Assembly (NCBI GenBank): GCA_014642895.1
Contig: BMJD01000012.1
Location: 1-64,000, forward strand
Direction of reading: 5' to 3'
Origin: Lentibacillus populi
GTDB lineage: Bacteria; Bacillota; Bacilli; Bacillales; Amphibacillaceae
DNA: 64,000 nt
The notes under the pieces were generated by a model. It searched no databases and was not told where the DNA came from. It worked only from the letters and a program-made list of their open reading frames with translations. Position 1 is the stretch's first letter. Each line of letters starts with the position of its first letter. Shown piece after piece: positions 8,720 to 18,631 of this stretch. Position numbers and translations under genes: made by a program.

Positions 8720-9544
8720 ATGGCAGTTGTGGAAACGGATAAATGGCTGAAGGATTATATCAAGAAGAAGGGGAAATTACGGGTGGAGCAGCGACGGCAG
8801 CAAAAGGAGCAAATATGCGAGAAGTTAATCCCTTATTTTCAGGATGCTTCTTCCGCTGATATCCATCAACATTTGCTTTACCACGGTCTTTTTTTACCGG
8901 GCTCACAGGATAAGGAATTAATTGAATCTTTAATCCATAGCAATTGCTGGAATATCATAGAAGAGGGGTTTGCCAAATTAAAAAAGGAATGGGATGGGCC
9001 GGATGTTCCCGTTTTTATATTCCCTTCCGATTTGCAAAACAAAAAATTGCAGGCTGACTTTAATGGGTTGTCCGGCTTGTCCTATCAAGACAAGGTTTTC
9101 CTGTTTGCTGCCGGGAACAATACGAAAGAAGAACTGCAAAAACTTCTCACCCACGAATATAATCATGTATGCCGACTGCATTATCTTGATAAACGGGAAG
9201 ACAAGATTGAACTGCTGGATTCCATTGTTCTGGAAGGTTTAGCGGAAATGGCAGTGCAGGAACGCCTAGGTAAGGATCACTTAGCTAAATGGGCATCCAT
9301 ATATGACGCTAATACTGCACAGAAATATTTTAAAAGATGGTTAGAACCAAATTTAACATTGCCGAAAAAAGACCGGCGGCACCATGACCTATTGTATGGA
9401 GAAGGTTTTATTCCCAGATGGGCTGGATACAATGTCGGATTTCATATCGTGTCATCGTATATGAAAAATAAACAAAAACGGATAAAAGGAACATTACATG
9501 TCCCTGCAGAAACTATTTATGCGGATTCGGATTTTTCAAGCTAA
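8720..9544 (+). CDS. YjaZ-type (DUF2268) putative zinc metalloprotease
   Basis: A 274-residue soluble protein with a gluzincin-like site, HEYNHVCRLH near residue 140 (HExxH) and a downstream LEGLAE glutamate about 30 residues later. This pattern and the overall layout match the DUF2268 family, which includes B. subtilis YjaZ. No signal peptide is seen, so it is probably cytosolic. The substrate is not known. A ribosome site is weak (GGATTG). It stands alone between two terminators. Confidence 0.8.
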   Translation: MAVVETDKWLKDYIKKKGKLRVEQRRQQKEQICEKLIPYFQDASSADIHQHLLYHGLFLPGSQDKELIESLIHSNCWNIIEEGFAKLKKEWDGPDVPVFIFPSDLQNKKLQADFNGLSGLSYQDKVFLFAAGNNTKEELQKLLTHEYNHVCRLHYLDKREDKIELLDSIVLEGLAEMAVQERLGKDHLAKWASIYDANTAQKYFKRWLEPNLTLPKKDRRHHDLLYGEGFIPRWAGYNVGFHIVSSYMKNKQKRIKGTLHVPAETIYADSDFSS

Positions 9545-9576
9545 GCAAAAAGCCTGCTTAGGCACAGGCTTTTTGC
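9545..9576. terminator. hairpin terminator, usable from both strands
   Basis: CAAAAAGCCTG and CAGGCTTTTTG form a perfect stem with a short loop. The A and T runs at the ends let it stop transcription in either direction, between the protease gene and the minus-strand gene at 9648. Confidence 0.85.
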
Positions 9577-9647
9577 AATGCTGAAAAGGGTGAAGGGATA
9601 ATATATACATCTTCCAGCCGCAGCATGTGGTAAGGAATGTTCAGGTT

Positions 9648-9920
9648 TTACCAAAAGAATAATGGTGATAAGGCTGCAATAGCTGCTAGGGCGATTCCTG
9701 CACCAAAACCCCATCCCCATCCCCAGCCGCCATATCCACCGTATCCACCATACCCATAACCGAACCCGCCAAGATTTCGGTTTCCCATTGGACGAAGGTA
9801 GACATGTGAATTACTGACGCGTGAAACGACCCCATGATGTACACGGCCATCTCTTGTTCTGATTCTGACAGGACGTCCAACGCATCTTAAACACTGATGA
9901 TAATAAGGATTCACTGACAT
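9648..9920 (-). CDS. small basic and glycine-rich protein
   Basis: About 90 residues in two parts. Residues 1-45 contain CVGRPVRIRTRDGRVHHGVV, which has the look of a small Sm/SH3-like beta barrel. The tail is rich in Gly, Tyr and Trp (GYGYGGYGGYGG, then GWGWGWGFG) and ends in a hydrophobic stretch. Short genes of this type occur in spore-forming Bacillaceae, but I cannot name a function. The start at 9920 is chosen because AGGAG lies ten bases upstream; longer in-frame starts reach into the methyltransferase promoter. Confidence 0.65.
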   Translation of the reverse strand: MSVNPYYHQCLRCVGRPVRIRTRDGRVHHGVVSRVSNSHVYLRPMGNRNLGGFGYGYGGYGGYGGWGWGWGFGAGIALAAIAALSPLFFW

Positions 9921-10106
9921 CCTACATTTACTCCTTTCCCATTGAATCAAATATAATGGTTTTTTTAAGGGTGATGTTAGTTGACGTAAAAGTAAAAGCG
10001 AGCGAGAAATTTTGCTGCTGTAGTAATACCTTATGTCAGTAAACCCCTTCTGATTGGACAAAAAACTCAGTATTTCAATAAAAATAGGTGAACTGGAGGT
10101 AATTAT

Positions 10107-10844
10107 TTGGACATGTTTACGTATCACGACGTTTTGGCTCATCTTGGTGTTGGCGGGGCCCATCCAGGTGGGTTAGCCTTGACGAAGGAATTGCTCAAGG
10201 ATCTGCCTATTAAACAAACGAGTCATATTCTTGACGCAGGGTGCGGTACGGGACAGACAGCTGCTTTTTTAGCCAAAACGTACGGATGTCAGGTGACTGC
10301 CCTGGATCAGCATCCGCTAATGGTGGAAAGGGCAAGGGAAAGGTTTGCCAGGGAAAAAGTAACGATTCAATTAGTAGAGGGGGATATGGAGAATAGCACT
10401 TTAGCAAAGGAATCTTTTGATTTCATCATTGCTGAATCGGTGACGGTATTTACCAATGTCACAAAGACTGCCAGGGAATATATCCGTTTATTGCGAATAG
10501 GAGGTATGCTTCTCGATCTGGAAATGACGGCGGGGGTCGCTTTTTCAGCTGATGAGGTTGGTGATTTTCAAGAACTGTATGGGTTAAGGGAGATCCCTAT
10601 CGCGGAGGACTGGAGGAGCATATTTCGTAATGCCGGTTTTCATTCAGTTGAGATAGTAAAGGAACATACGGTAGCCCATTTATTGGAAGGGCAATCCTTG
10701 CAGAAGGATGCATTTGAACTGCAGGAGTTAAATCCGCTGGAACCACTTGATCCGTCATTATATCAAATCTGGGATAAACATCAACGATTGACCGAACGAT
10801 TTTCCAATCAATTAAAGTATGTCGTATACAAGGCGGAAAAGTAA
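10107..10844 (+). CDS. class I SAM-dependent methyltransferase
   Basis: A 245-residue protein with the class I core: motif I LDAGCGTGQTAAFLA (residues about 41-55), an acidic residue at the end of strand 2 (ALDQHP), VEGDMEN and FDFIIAES. The substrate cannot be read from the sequence. A TTG start at 10107 is preferred because GGAGG lies seven bases upstream; the ATG six bases further on would be unusually far from it. It stands alone. Confidence 0.85.
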   Translation: MDMFTYHDVLAHLGVGGAHPGGLALTKELLKDLPIKQTSHILDAGCGTGQTAAFLAKTYGCQVTALDQHPLMVERARERFAREKVTIQLVEGDMENSTLAKESFDFIIAESVTVFTNVTKTAREYIRLLRIGGMLLDLEMTAGVAFSADEVGDFQELYGLREIPIAEDWRSIFRNAGFHSVEIVKEHTVAHLLEGQSLQKDAFELQELNPLEPLDPSLYQIWDKHQRLTERFSNQLKYVVYKAEK

Positions 10845-11068
10845 TGGGAAACAGGGATGGCAAATAGTCGTTTTGACACCACTAGAGAGTGGGACAGAAT
10901 AATAACTCTCGCCTCCTTCTGAGAGGGAGAAATATCCTCAACGATTATATATAGCAAGGGAACATGTAAGGCGGGCGTTGTACACTAGCCACTGAGCGCC
11001 GGAAGTGGAATAGTCTTTCCTGATAATGAATTAATTAGTGAAATTCAGATGCGTTCTTAACTGGGAAA
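10845..11068. other. gene-free stretch with a Bacillaceae-type intergenic repeat style
   Basis: No open frame with a ribosome site is seen. The segment GAGAGTGGGACAGAATAA (10884-10901) resembles the start of dispersed non-coding repeats found between genes in many Bacillaceae. This is recognition by style only; no second copy lies in the window. Confidence 0.35.
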
Positions 11069-11117
11069 AACAAGAAGGAGCAGCACAGGCACACAGGCTA
11101 CTCCTTCTTGTTTTTAT
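11069..11117. terminator. bidirectional terminator at the end of ydiK
   Basis: Arms ACAAGAAGGAG and CTCCTTCTTGT, with flanking AAAAA and TTTTT, form a strong hairpin. It overlaps the last codons of the minus-strand ydiK-like gene and can terminate both strands. Confidence 0.85.
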
Positions 11118-11301
11118 GCTTTAGCCGGAAGTCAATCAATAGTAAACGGAGGGAGACACCAAAATCTAGCGTTGCAATGACTGCAAGAACGATGGTTGAA
11201 AAATTCCAAATAGTATCTGTAACGGTTTGTGTTGCAATATACGTAAATAACAGCCCCATTAAAAAATAAATAACAGCCATTATTTTTGGTGAAGTTCGCA
11301 T
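11098..11301 (-). CDS. ydiK: YdiK-like (DUF4305) small membrane protein
   Basis: 67 residues with two hydrophobic segments (about 8-26 and 34-54) and a basic C-terminus, HKNKKE. In size, layout and position it matches B. subtilis YdiK, which also precedes the ydiL and groE genes. Function is not established. It starts two bases after the YdiL-like gene ends, so the two are co-transcribed. Confidence 0.8.
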   Translation of the reverse strand: MRTSPKIMAVIYFLMGLLFTYIATQTVTDTIWNFSTIVLAVIATLDFGVSLRLLLIDFRLKHKNKKE

Positions 11302-11303
11302 AC

Positions 11304-12017
11304 TTAGCCTCCAATTAAAATCATTTGCATCTGTTCCAAATCCCGCATCATTTTTTCAATTTCCTCCTGCGTTAAGGAAAGCTGGAGAATAACCACAATA
11401 GAATTTAAAGACATGTGTACTAAAATAGGCACAATGATTCGTTTTGTTTTGACATAGACAAATGCAAATACAAATCCCATCGAACCGTAAATTAGGATAT
11501 GCTCCGGTTCACCGTGGATAATGGCGAAAATAAATGCGGAAAGTAATGCTGCGAAAAAGAAGTTCATTCGCTTATATAGTTCGCCAAAGATTATTTTCCG
11601 GAAAATAACCTCTTCCAATATCGGTGCAATTAATGCTGGAATAATGATAAATAAAGGGGTTGCCCGACTTATCTCCATAATCATTTGTGTATTTTCCGAT
11701 CCTGCTGTGATACCAAGCAATTTCGTTTCAATTGTGGTGGCTATTCCTTGGGCAAAATAGGCCATGAACAAACCGCCGATCGCCCATGCTATGTTATATC
11801 CCCAATTAACGGTAGTACGCTGATTACTGGTTTTTATTTCAGGCTTCATAATCCATAAAACAACGATAAGCCCAGCGATAAAGCTGATGATTGTCCAATA
11901 AATAATAGCGTCAGCTTCGCTTAATGGTGTAAGAAAATATAACAATGGTGCAAAAACAACGCCGGAAAATTGTACTGCAATATAAGTTAGGATGACATAC
12001 CAGTACCTTTTCGTCAA
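11304..12017 (-). CDS. ydiL: CPBP family intramembrane metalloprotease (YdiL-like)
   Basis: A polytopic membrane protein of 237 residues. The CPBP (Abi) motif EEVIFRKIIF is near residue 135, and the second metal-binding His lies in FAIIHGEPEH. The family includes Rce1-like CAAX proteases and bacteriocin self-immunity proteins; the substrate of YdiL is not known. It forms an operon with ydiK on the minus strand, as upstream of groE in B. subtilis. Confidence 0.88.
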   Translation of the reverse strand: MTKRYWYVILTYIAVQFSGVVFAPLLYFLTPLSEADAIIYWTIISFIAGLIVVLWIMKPEIKTSNQRTTVNWGYNIAWAIGGLFMAYFAQGIATTIETKLLGITAGSENTQMIMEISRATPLFIIIPALIAPILEEVIFRKIIFGELYKRMNFFFAALLSAFIFAIIHGEPEHILIYGSMGFVFAFVYVKTKRIIVPILVHMSLNSIVVILQLSLTQEEIEKMMRDLEQMQMILIGG

Positions 12018-12411
12018 AATAAAACGACTCCTTTTATGTATAGTAGTATCATAATAGTGTATGCGGTTAACCGGATATCTATTAGCAAATCCATTATTTC
12101 ATGTACGTAATCAAACTCTACCAAATAGTTTAGCATATTTTTTTGCTTGGTAATAATAGTATGGTTTTAGCGCAAGGATCAAAACTTCGATGTGTTTCTA
12201 TGACTCATGTATCAAATTGCCTGGAGATCTTCTGCTAAGACCGTCTGCTTCAATCGCCAGCATAGCACGTCCTGTATAGCCCCTCACAATTGTCCTGCCC
12301 CCAATTTCAATGGGGCAGGGCTGCTGTGCCGATGTTATAAGGCTAACCCACAAAGGTTCGTTTCATCCTGGACACACTTGCAAGGAAGAATTTTAAAAAA
12401 AAGTAATTAGA
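12018..12411. other. intergenic region upstream of groE
   Basis: About 390 bases without a supported gene. A hairpin with perfect 8-bp arms CCTGCCCC (12294-12301) and GGGGCAGG (12312-12319) is present but has no T run, so it is not called a terminator. The left part should hold the promoter for ydiL-ydiK. Confidence 0.5.
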
Positions 12412-12415
12412 TTGC

Positions 12416-12444
12416 TTGCATTTTTGGAGTGTTTTATTTATTAT
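12416..12444 (+). promoter_or_regulatory. sigma-A promoter of groES-groEL
   Basis: TTGCAT (12416-12421) and TATTAT (12439-12444) are separated by exactly 17 bases and lie immediately upstream of the CIRCE element. An alternative -10 is TATATT at 12442-12447. Confidence 0.75.
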
Positions 12445-12455
12445 ATTAAGTGGAA

Positions 12456-12482
12456 TTAGCACTCGACATTCATGAGTGCTAA
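12456..12482 (+). promoter_or_regulatory. CIRCE element (HrcA operator)
   Basis: A perfect TTAGCACTC-N9-GAGTGCTAA inverted repeat. HrcA binds CIRCE and represses groE until heat or misfolded protein draws GroEL away. Here it overlaps the expected transcript start of groES-groEL. Confidence 0.98.
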
Positions 12483-12528
12483 TAAATCAAAAAATACATT
12501 AAAGAAACGAATTAAGGAGGTTGTCTAC

Positions 12529-12813
12529 ATGATTAAACCACTAGGAGATCGTGTTGTAATCGAGCTTGTTGAACAAGAGGAAAAAACTGCAAGCGGTATT
12601 GTACTTCCAGACTCGGCAAAGGAAAAGCCACAAGAAGGTAAAGTCGTTGCTGTCGGTTCTGGTCGCGTTACAGACAATGGGGAAAAAGTTGCCCTTGAAG
12701 TTGCTGAGGGAAACCACGTAATTTTCTCTAAATTTGCTGGTACAGAAGTGAAATATGAAGGCACAGAATACTTAATTCTTCGTGAAAATGACATTTTAGC
12801 TATTATTGGCTAA
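12529..12813 (+). CDS. groES: co-chaperonin GroES
   Basis: The 94-residue lid of the GroEL chamber. Visible are [11 protein letters not shown] at the N-terminus, the mobile loop region [11 protein letters not shown] and the closing ENDILAI. The start at 12529 has AAGGAGG nine bases upstream; the frame continues further upstream but would run through CIRCE. It is followed after 43 bases by groEL. Confidence 0.98.
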   Translation: MIKPLGDRVVIELVEQEEKTASGIVLPDSAKEKPQEGKVVAVGSGRVTDNGEKVALEVAEGNHVIFSKFAGTEVKYEGTEYLILRENDILAIIG

Positions 12814-12841
12814 AGAAAAATATCATAAGATTCGATTTTAA

Positions 12842-14491
<1,650 letters not shown>

Positions 14492-14515
14492 GTTTAAACG
14501 TAAAAACGTTGATAT

Positions 14516-14550
14516 GACAGGGATTGTGTGATGCAATTCCTGTCTTTTTT
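14516..14550 (+). terminator. terminator of groES-groEL
   Basis: GACAGGGATTG and CAATTCCTGTC pair over 11 positions with one G.T and are followed by six T. It lies 25 bases after the groEL stop codon and marks the last clear host element before the prophage. Confidence 0.9.
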
Positions 14551-14581
14551 ATGAAAAAGTAATAAAAAAGTAATATTTCTT

Positions 14582-15766
14582 CTAAAAAGTGATTTTTTCA
14601 AGCAAATCACTGTGATGCGTTGTTACTTTTTCTACTGACCGTAATTTCATCTTATTGGTGACATGTGTATAAATTTTTAATGTCGTATCCGGATCTTCAT
14701 GACCGACCCTTTGCATGATAGTTGGTAAATCGACCCCGGATTCCGTAAGCATAGAAATATGAGTGTGCCTAAAAGAGTGTGGTGTCAATTTCTTCTCTAT
14801 ACCTGTGTACTTCAAAATTCGTTTCATTCGAGTAGCTAGGTTTTTAGTTAAAAATGGGTATCCATTTTTTCGTTGGAATACAAAATCTTGATCATGGAAA
14901 TCATCAGCCAGGTTTCGATATTTCATTTTATGCACATCGTTGTTGTGGATAAGTTTTTTAAGCATAATGATTATCTTTTCATCCATGCCAATTACCCTAT
15001 AGGATCCATTGTTTTTCGGAGGAGTTAATTCGTATTCCTTCATATTGTTATTTTCGTTATAAAGCGTTTTATCGATATTAATTGTTTTGTTTTTAACATC
15101 TATATCATGTTTTTTTAAGGCAACCAATTCTCCAGGACGCATACCAGAAAATGCTAACGTATAGAAACGCTCTTTATCCAATTCCAAACCAATTTTAATT
15201 ACTGCATTTAGAAATTCGCTCAATTCCTCGCTTTCCATATATTTATTTTCAATACTGTTCTTTTTTACACTGTTGATTGTTTTCCTTTTTTTAGGGATAG
15301 TCGCACCGTCACGCGGATTATCCTCAATCAATTTATTTCGCTTTGCAAACTTAAAGATCATACCAGCGCATGTATTTACACCACTTATAGTCGATTCTTC
15401 ATATTCTTTCTTTGACAAGTCATTAAGCATATCTTGATATTTTAAATGCGTAATCTTGGCAACGGGAGTTTTGGAAAAGTATTTGTTCAATATGTTTATT
15501 TCTTTCTCCCTTACTCTCACACTGCCGCGTTTGACCCCGGTTAAAGCATAAGCTTTTAACCATTCCTTAGCAAATTTATTAAAAGTTATTTTCTTAGATT
15601 GTCTGGAGGTGATTCCTGTCCTTTCACGTCTCTTTATTTCTTCTTCCACTCTTTTTTTAGCTTCTTTTTTGGTTTTTCCATGTCTTTTGACTTGTTTTCC
15701 TCCTGGACCGTATTCCATGCAAAACCATACTTTTCCTTTCTTAGTCTGTATTTGATTACAATGCAT
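14582..15766 (-). CDS. int: prophage tyrosine integrase
   Basis: 394 residues. Residues 1-50 form an arm-type DNA-binding domain rich in Lys, followed by a SAM-like core-binding domain (about 65-165) and the catalytic domain. Catalytic residues seen are Arg in SGMRPGEL (near 205), His330 and Arg333 in HSFRHTH, His356 in RVGHED and the nucleophile Tyr366 in KIYTH. It should integrate and, with a directionality factor, excise this prophage. It lies at the left end, pointing toward groEL, as expected next to an attachment site. Confidence 0.95.
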   Translation of the reverse strand: MHCNQIQTKKGKVWFCMEYGPGGKQVKRHGKTKKEAKKRVEEEIKRRERTGITSRQSKKITFNKFAKEWLKAYALTGVKRGSVRVREKEINILNKYFSKTPVAKITHLKYQDMLNDLSKKEYEESTISGVNTCAGMIFKFAKRNKLIEDNPRDGATIPKKRKTINSVKKNSIENKYMESEELSEFLNAVIKIGLELDKERFYTLAFSGMRPGELVALKKHDIDVKNKTINIDKTLYNENNNMKEYELTPPKNNGSYRVIGMDEKIIIMLKKLIHNNDVHKMKYRNLADDFHDQDFVFQRKNGYPFLTKNLATRMKRILKYTGIEKKLTPHSFRHTHISMLTESGVDLPTIMQRVGHEDPDTTLKIYTHVTNKMKLRSVEKVTTHHSDLLEKITF

Positions 15767-15925
15767 TTTTGATCATCCCTCCATAGAACTTATTCTTGTA
15801 CATTTCCAACCCGACTTAAAGAGAACTTGTACTCTACATAAAATAGGTTCATAATGTCATAGGCTGTCACCCCCTTTAGGTATAAAATATAGAGAATATA
15901 TGTTCTGATAAAATGCGTAAAAGAG

Positions 15926-15944
15926 GGTGTACCAATCGTACACC
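15926..15944 (-). terminator. hairpin after the PH/SHOCT gene
   Basis: Perfect arms GGTGTAC and GTACACC with a 5-base loop lie 12 bases past the stop of the minus-strand gene at 15956. The following T run is poor (CTCTTTT), so termination may be partial. Confidence 0.5.
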
Positions 15945-15955
15945 AACCTTGTATA

Positions 15956-16489
15956 TTATGATTCCAGTAATTCTTTCTTCTTTTCCTGGAACTCTCCTTC
16001 GGTTATAATTCCTTCATCGTAAAGCTTTTTGAACTTTATTATTTCATCAGCAACACTAAAAGAAAATTCCTTTGATTGATACGGTTTATCATCTTTTTTA
16101 TTTTTTTGATTTTCGATTTCGTTATTAATAGCTTCTACTAAGGGGTTGAGAGTTGCTTTATTAATTTGATTAATTTCCATATGATCAGAACCGTGGTGTA
16201 TAATAACAGTCCCGAACATTAGCCCTTTTTTATGTGATACAGAATTAATCTTTTCGATAGGAATTTCCACCTGTTTCAATCCATAGATCATACCTTTATC
16301 TAGGAATAAAACCCTTTTATCAGTACATGTTATAAGCCATGTATTATTTTCCATAAACCCACTTGTTGCATACATAATTGTTTCATTCTCTCTTATAACG
16401 TTGGGCAATTCCTTAACTTCCTTTTTTGTTCCAAATAAATCTGTAACGTTTATTTCCTTGAATCTATCCAATACATCTTGATGATTCAT
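15956..16489 (-). CDS. bacterial PH domain and SHOCT domain protein
   Basis: 177 residues. The first 115 look like a bacterial PH-like domain (TWLITCTDKRVLFLDKG, then VEIPIEKINSVSHKKG), and residues 145-177 are a SHOCT motif (IIKFKKLYDEGIITEGEF, then QEKKKELLES). SHOCT motifs often sit at the ends of proteins that oligomerise or attach to membranes. It overlaps the lipoprotein gene by four bases and so forms an operon with it. It lies between integrase and repressor, where temperate phages often keep genes expressed in the lysogen. The role is unknown. Confidence 0.8.
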   Translation of the reverse strand: MNHQDVLDRFKEINVTDLFGTKKEVKELPNVIRENETIMYATSGFMENNTWLITCTDKRVLFLDKGMIYGLKQVEIPIEKINSVSHKKGLMFGTVIIHHGSDHMEINQINKATLNPLVEAINNEIENQKNKKDDKPYQSKEFSFSVADEIIKFKKLYDEGIITEGEFQEKKKELLES

Positions 16490-17253
16490 TGTTCCATACC
16501 CCCTTTTTTATCCTTTTTATAAGCGTCTTTTTGATTTAAAATGTCAAATTCAATGCGCTTTTCTTCGCCAATTTGCGGTTCCTCTATTGATTGATCCATA
16601 TTCCAGGCTGGATCAATAATCATTTTCACGCTATTTATTTTTTCAACATCGTCATCCAATATCCACGTCGCCATGCCTTCTTTTTTCACTTTACCATAGA
16701 ATTCGCCACCGACTTCTTCACCCAAAAACACATCGGAATCCTCTAGTTGCAACCCTGTATCTGTTACTAGAATTGAACCATCAGGGTAAAACTCAATATC
16801 TTCATCTGATTTATTTTCTGCTTTCATATCTACAATAATTACCTTTGCTTTGTCTCTACCATCGAATAATACCTCGTTGTCTGCATTCGGCTGTATTTCA
16901 GCTATTTCCATATGATTAATAGTTAATTCCATACTTCCGAATTCGAGCGGTTTGAGAGGGGAATCGGTTCCGTCAATCCCAACTTCATCGCTATATCCAA
17001 CTCCAAGTGTTTTGACGTATCCTAGCCCTTCCACATAGCCTTCTCCTGTTTTTTGGTCATACTCTTTTTGTTTGTTTTCTTTCTCTTTTTTCGTTTCCTG
17101 TATCCCAGCGGAACTCTTATCCTCATTGTTTACTGTTTCATTTTCAGCATTTTCTTGATCACCTTCACTTACATTAGTAGAGGTATCATTGCTACCACAA
17201 GCAGCCAAAAAAACTATTAAAAACGCAAAAGCTACCCCTAAAGTCTTTTTCAA
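16486..17253 (-). CDS. prophage lipoprotein
   Basis: 255 residues with a lipoprotein signal: Lys-Lys, a hydrophobic run and the lipobox LAAC with Cys19. A charged, low-complexity spacer (about 25-70) is followed by a beta-rich domain that resembles DUF4352/DUF5067-like extracellular domains. It should be anchored outside the membrane. Lipoproteins placed between integrase and repressor, such as Ltp of Streptococcus phage TP-J34, block DNA entry of related phages. A superinfection exclusion role is therefore plausible here but is inferred from position only. Confidence 0.75.
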   Translation of the reverse strand: MKKTLGVAFAFLIVFLAACGSNDTSTNVSEGDQENAENETVNNEDKSSAGIQETKKEKENKQKEYDQKTGEGYVEGLGYVKTLGVGYSDEVGIDGTDSPLKPLEFGSMELTINHMEIAEIQPNADNEVLFDGRDKAKVIIVDMKAENKSDEDIEFYPDGSILVTDTGLQLEDSDVFLGEEVGGEFYGKVKKEGMATWILDDDVEKINSVKMIIDPAWNMDQSIEEPQIGEEKRIEFDILNQKDAYKKDKKGGMEQ

Positions 17254-17326
17254 TTAAAAGCCCCCTTAGTAATATTGAACTATATGTTATCTATAAATAA
17301 AACAATCATGGTAGATTGTGTGATCA

Positions 17327-17764
17327 CTAATATTTGAATTTCTTTAGATCTAAAACTTCGTCAGGAACTCCATAAAGACTGGCTGCATCGTTAATAGTCA
17401 TTTTGGTATCGCTTAATTTATAAAGTGTATCATCCGGCATTAACAATTCAACCGCAAAACGATTTGCTTCAACTTCTATTTTATCCACAGAAAATAGTGT
17501 ATTTCTTTTTAAAAAAGGGGTGCTTACCCTTGGATGTATCTCTGAATGCCCTAATTCATGTGCACAAGTGAAGCGTTTTTCTTCTTGGTATAAATTCGAA
17601 TTTATGTAAATGAATTTATTCCTTCGTATATATTTATAAAAACCGTATATTTCTTCGTGGAGGTTATGTTCAAGTACATAAATATTTTTAGCGGAAGCAA
17701 TTTCAAACGGATCGTTGGTTCCATATTTTTTGACTAGATTATCAACAATGTTCTTAATCCACAT
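17327..17764 (-). CDS. ImmA/IrrE family metallopeptidase
   Basis: 145 residues with the zinc-protease motif H69-E-L-G-H73 inside FTCAHELGHSEIHP and a later EANRFAVELLMP helix, both typical of ImmA/IrrE (M78) proteins. Such proteases cleave or inactivate the partner phage repressor on a host signal, often DNA damage. It is co-oriented with, and 21 bases after, the repressor gene. A GGGGGG stretch precedes the ATG. Confidence 0.9.
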   Translation of the reverse strand: MWIKNIVDNLVKKYGTNDPFEIASAKNIYVLEHNLHEEIYGFYKYIRRNKFIYINSNLYQEEKRFTCAHELGHSEIHPRVSTPFLKRNTLFSVDKIEVEANRFAVELLMPDDTLYKLSDTKMTINDAASLYGVPDEVLDLKKFKY

Positions 17765-17785
17765 TAAATTGACCCCCCCTTAGTA

Positions 17786-18232
17786 TTATTCCTTATCTCT
17801 ATATTTTTTAGGGGTATATTTTTTATTGGTTAGAGTTGCAATACGTTCCGCGTGTTCAAGTGCTTCTAAAAGAGATTCAACAGCTTCCTCGCTCATTGGT
17901 TCCCCCATAAAGTTAAGCCCGTCCCCATCTGAATTTCCTTCCATTAAATCCTTCCTCATTTTTTCCATGCGCTTTGCGATGTCTTTTTCATCTTTTTCTG
18001 TTAATGGAGTAGTGTAGGGAGCGCCCCCTTTTTTATTGTTGGAACGGCCCAGTAAGTAATCAGTTTGTACATCAAAGTAATCAGCAAACTTTTTAACTTG
18101 ATCAATATCTGGTTTTCTTGTCCCTGATTCATACCCTGAAATAGTCGATTCCGCAAGGCTAAATATTTTGCCTAACTCTTTCATAGTCAATTTCTTTTCT
18201 TTTCTTAATTCCCTTAACCGTTCCCCGAACAT
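17786..18232 (-). CDS. ImmR-type Xre repressor
   Basis: 148 residues. An N-terminal Xre helix-turn-helix (about residues 1-60, FGERLRELRKEKKLTMKELG then SGYESGTRKPD) is followed by an acidic, mostly helical C-terminal part. It is probably the lysogenic repressor that binds the 14-bp operators upstream and holds down both promoters. It pairs with the ImmA-like protease gene that follows. Confidence 0.9.
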   Translation of the reverse strand: MFGERLRELRKEKKLTMKELGKIFSLAESTISGYESGTRKPDIDQVKKFADYFDVQTDYLLGRSNNKKGGAPYTTPLTEKDEKDIAKRMEKMRKDLMEGNSDGDGLNFMGEPMSEEAVESLLEALEHAERIATLTNKKYTPKKYRDKE

Positions 18233-18257
18233 ATAATCTCACCTGCCTATACATATA

Positions 18258-18342
18258 ATTATACTTTGCAAAATGCGAATATCAATCTTTTTAAAAAAAC
18301 TTTGCAAAATGCGTTGACACTTTGCGAATTGCGTTGTATTAT
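18258..18342. promoter_or_regulatory. lysogeny control region: divergent promoters and three operators
   Basis: Three sites of the form CTTTGCRAAWTGCG are present at 18264-18277, 18300-18313 and 18320-18333. Rightward: TTGACA (18314-18319), 17 bases, TATTAT (18337-18342), with the third operator inside the spacer and the second touching the -35. Leftward: TTGATA (complement of 18280-18285), 16 bases, TATAAT (complement of 18258-18263), with the first operator inside the spacer. A repressor on these sites would block both promoters. Confidence 0.88.
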
Positions 18343-18388
18343 ATATATTAACATCACATATTGCATAGTTGAAAGGAGTGTTTAATAA

Positions 18389-18619
18389 ATGAGTTTACCG
18401 AAACAAGCAAGGTTATCAGCAGGGATGAGTTTGGAGGAATCAGCAAAAAAACTAGGTATTCCAGCCGGTTATTTATCCCAAATAGAAAATGGAAAGCGTC
18501 AAGTTAGTTCAGAAAGAGCCGCAGAAATAGCATCGATTTACAATGTTGATGTTGAAAATATTTTTTTGCCTAGTCGCTACTCGATTCGCGAAGTTAACAA
18601 ATCAATAAGCGTCACTTAG
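18389..18619 (+). CDS. Xre-family Cro-like regulator
   Basis: 76 residues, nearly all a helix-turn-helix (MSLEESAKKLGIPAGYLSQI, then ENGKRQVSSERA). As the first gene of the rightward early operon it takes the place of Cro and may repress ImmR transcription. GAAAGGAG precedes the ATG. Whether it is a repressor or an activator cannot be told from sequence. Confidence 0.85.
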   Translation: MSLPKQARLSAGMSLEESAKKLGIPAGYLSQIENGKRQVSSERAAEIASIYNVDVENIFLPSRYSIREVNKSISVT

Positions 18620-18631
18620 GAGGTGAATCAC

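Noticed and set aside
12294-12319. Terminator upstream of groE
   Set aside because: A perfect hairpin but with no T run on either strand.
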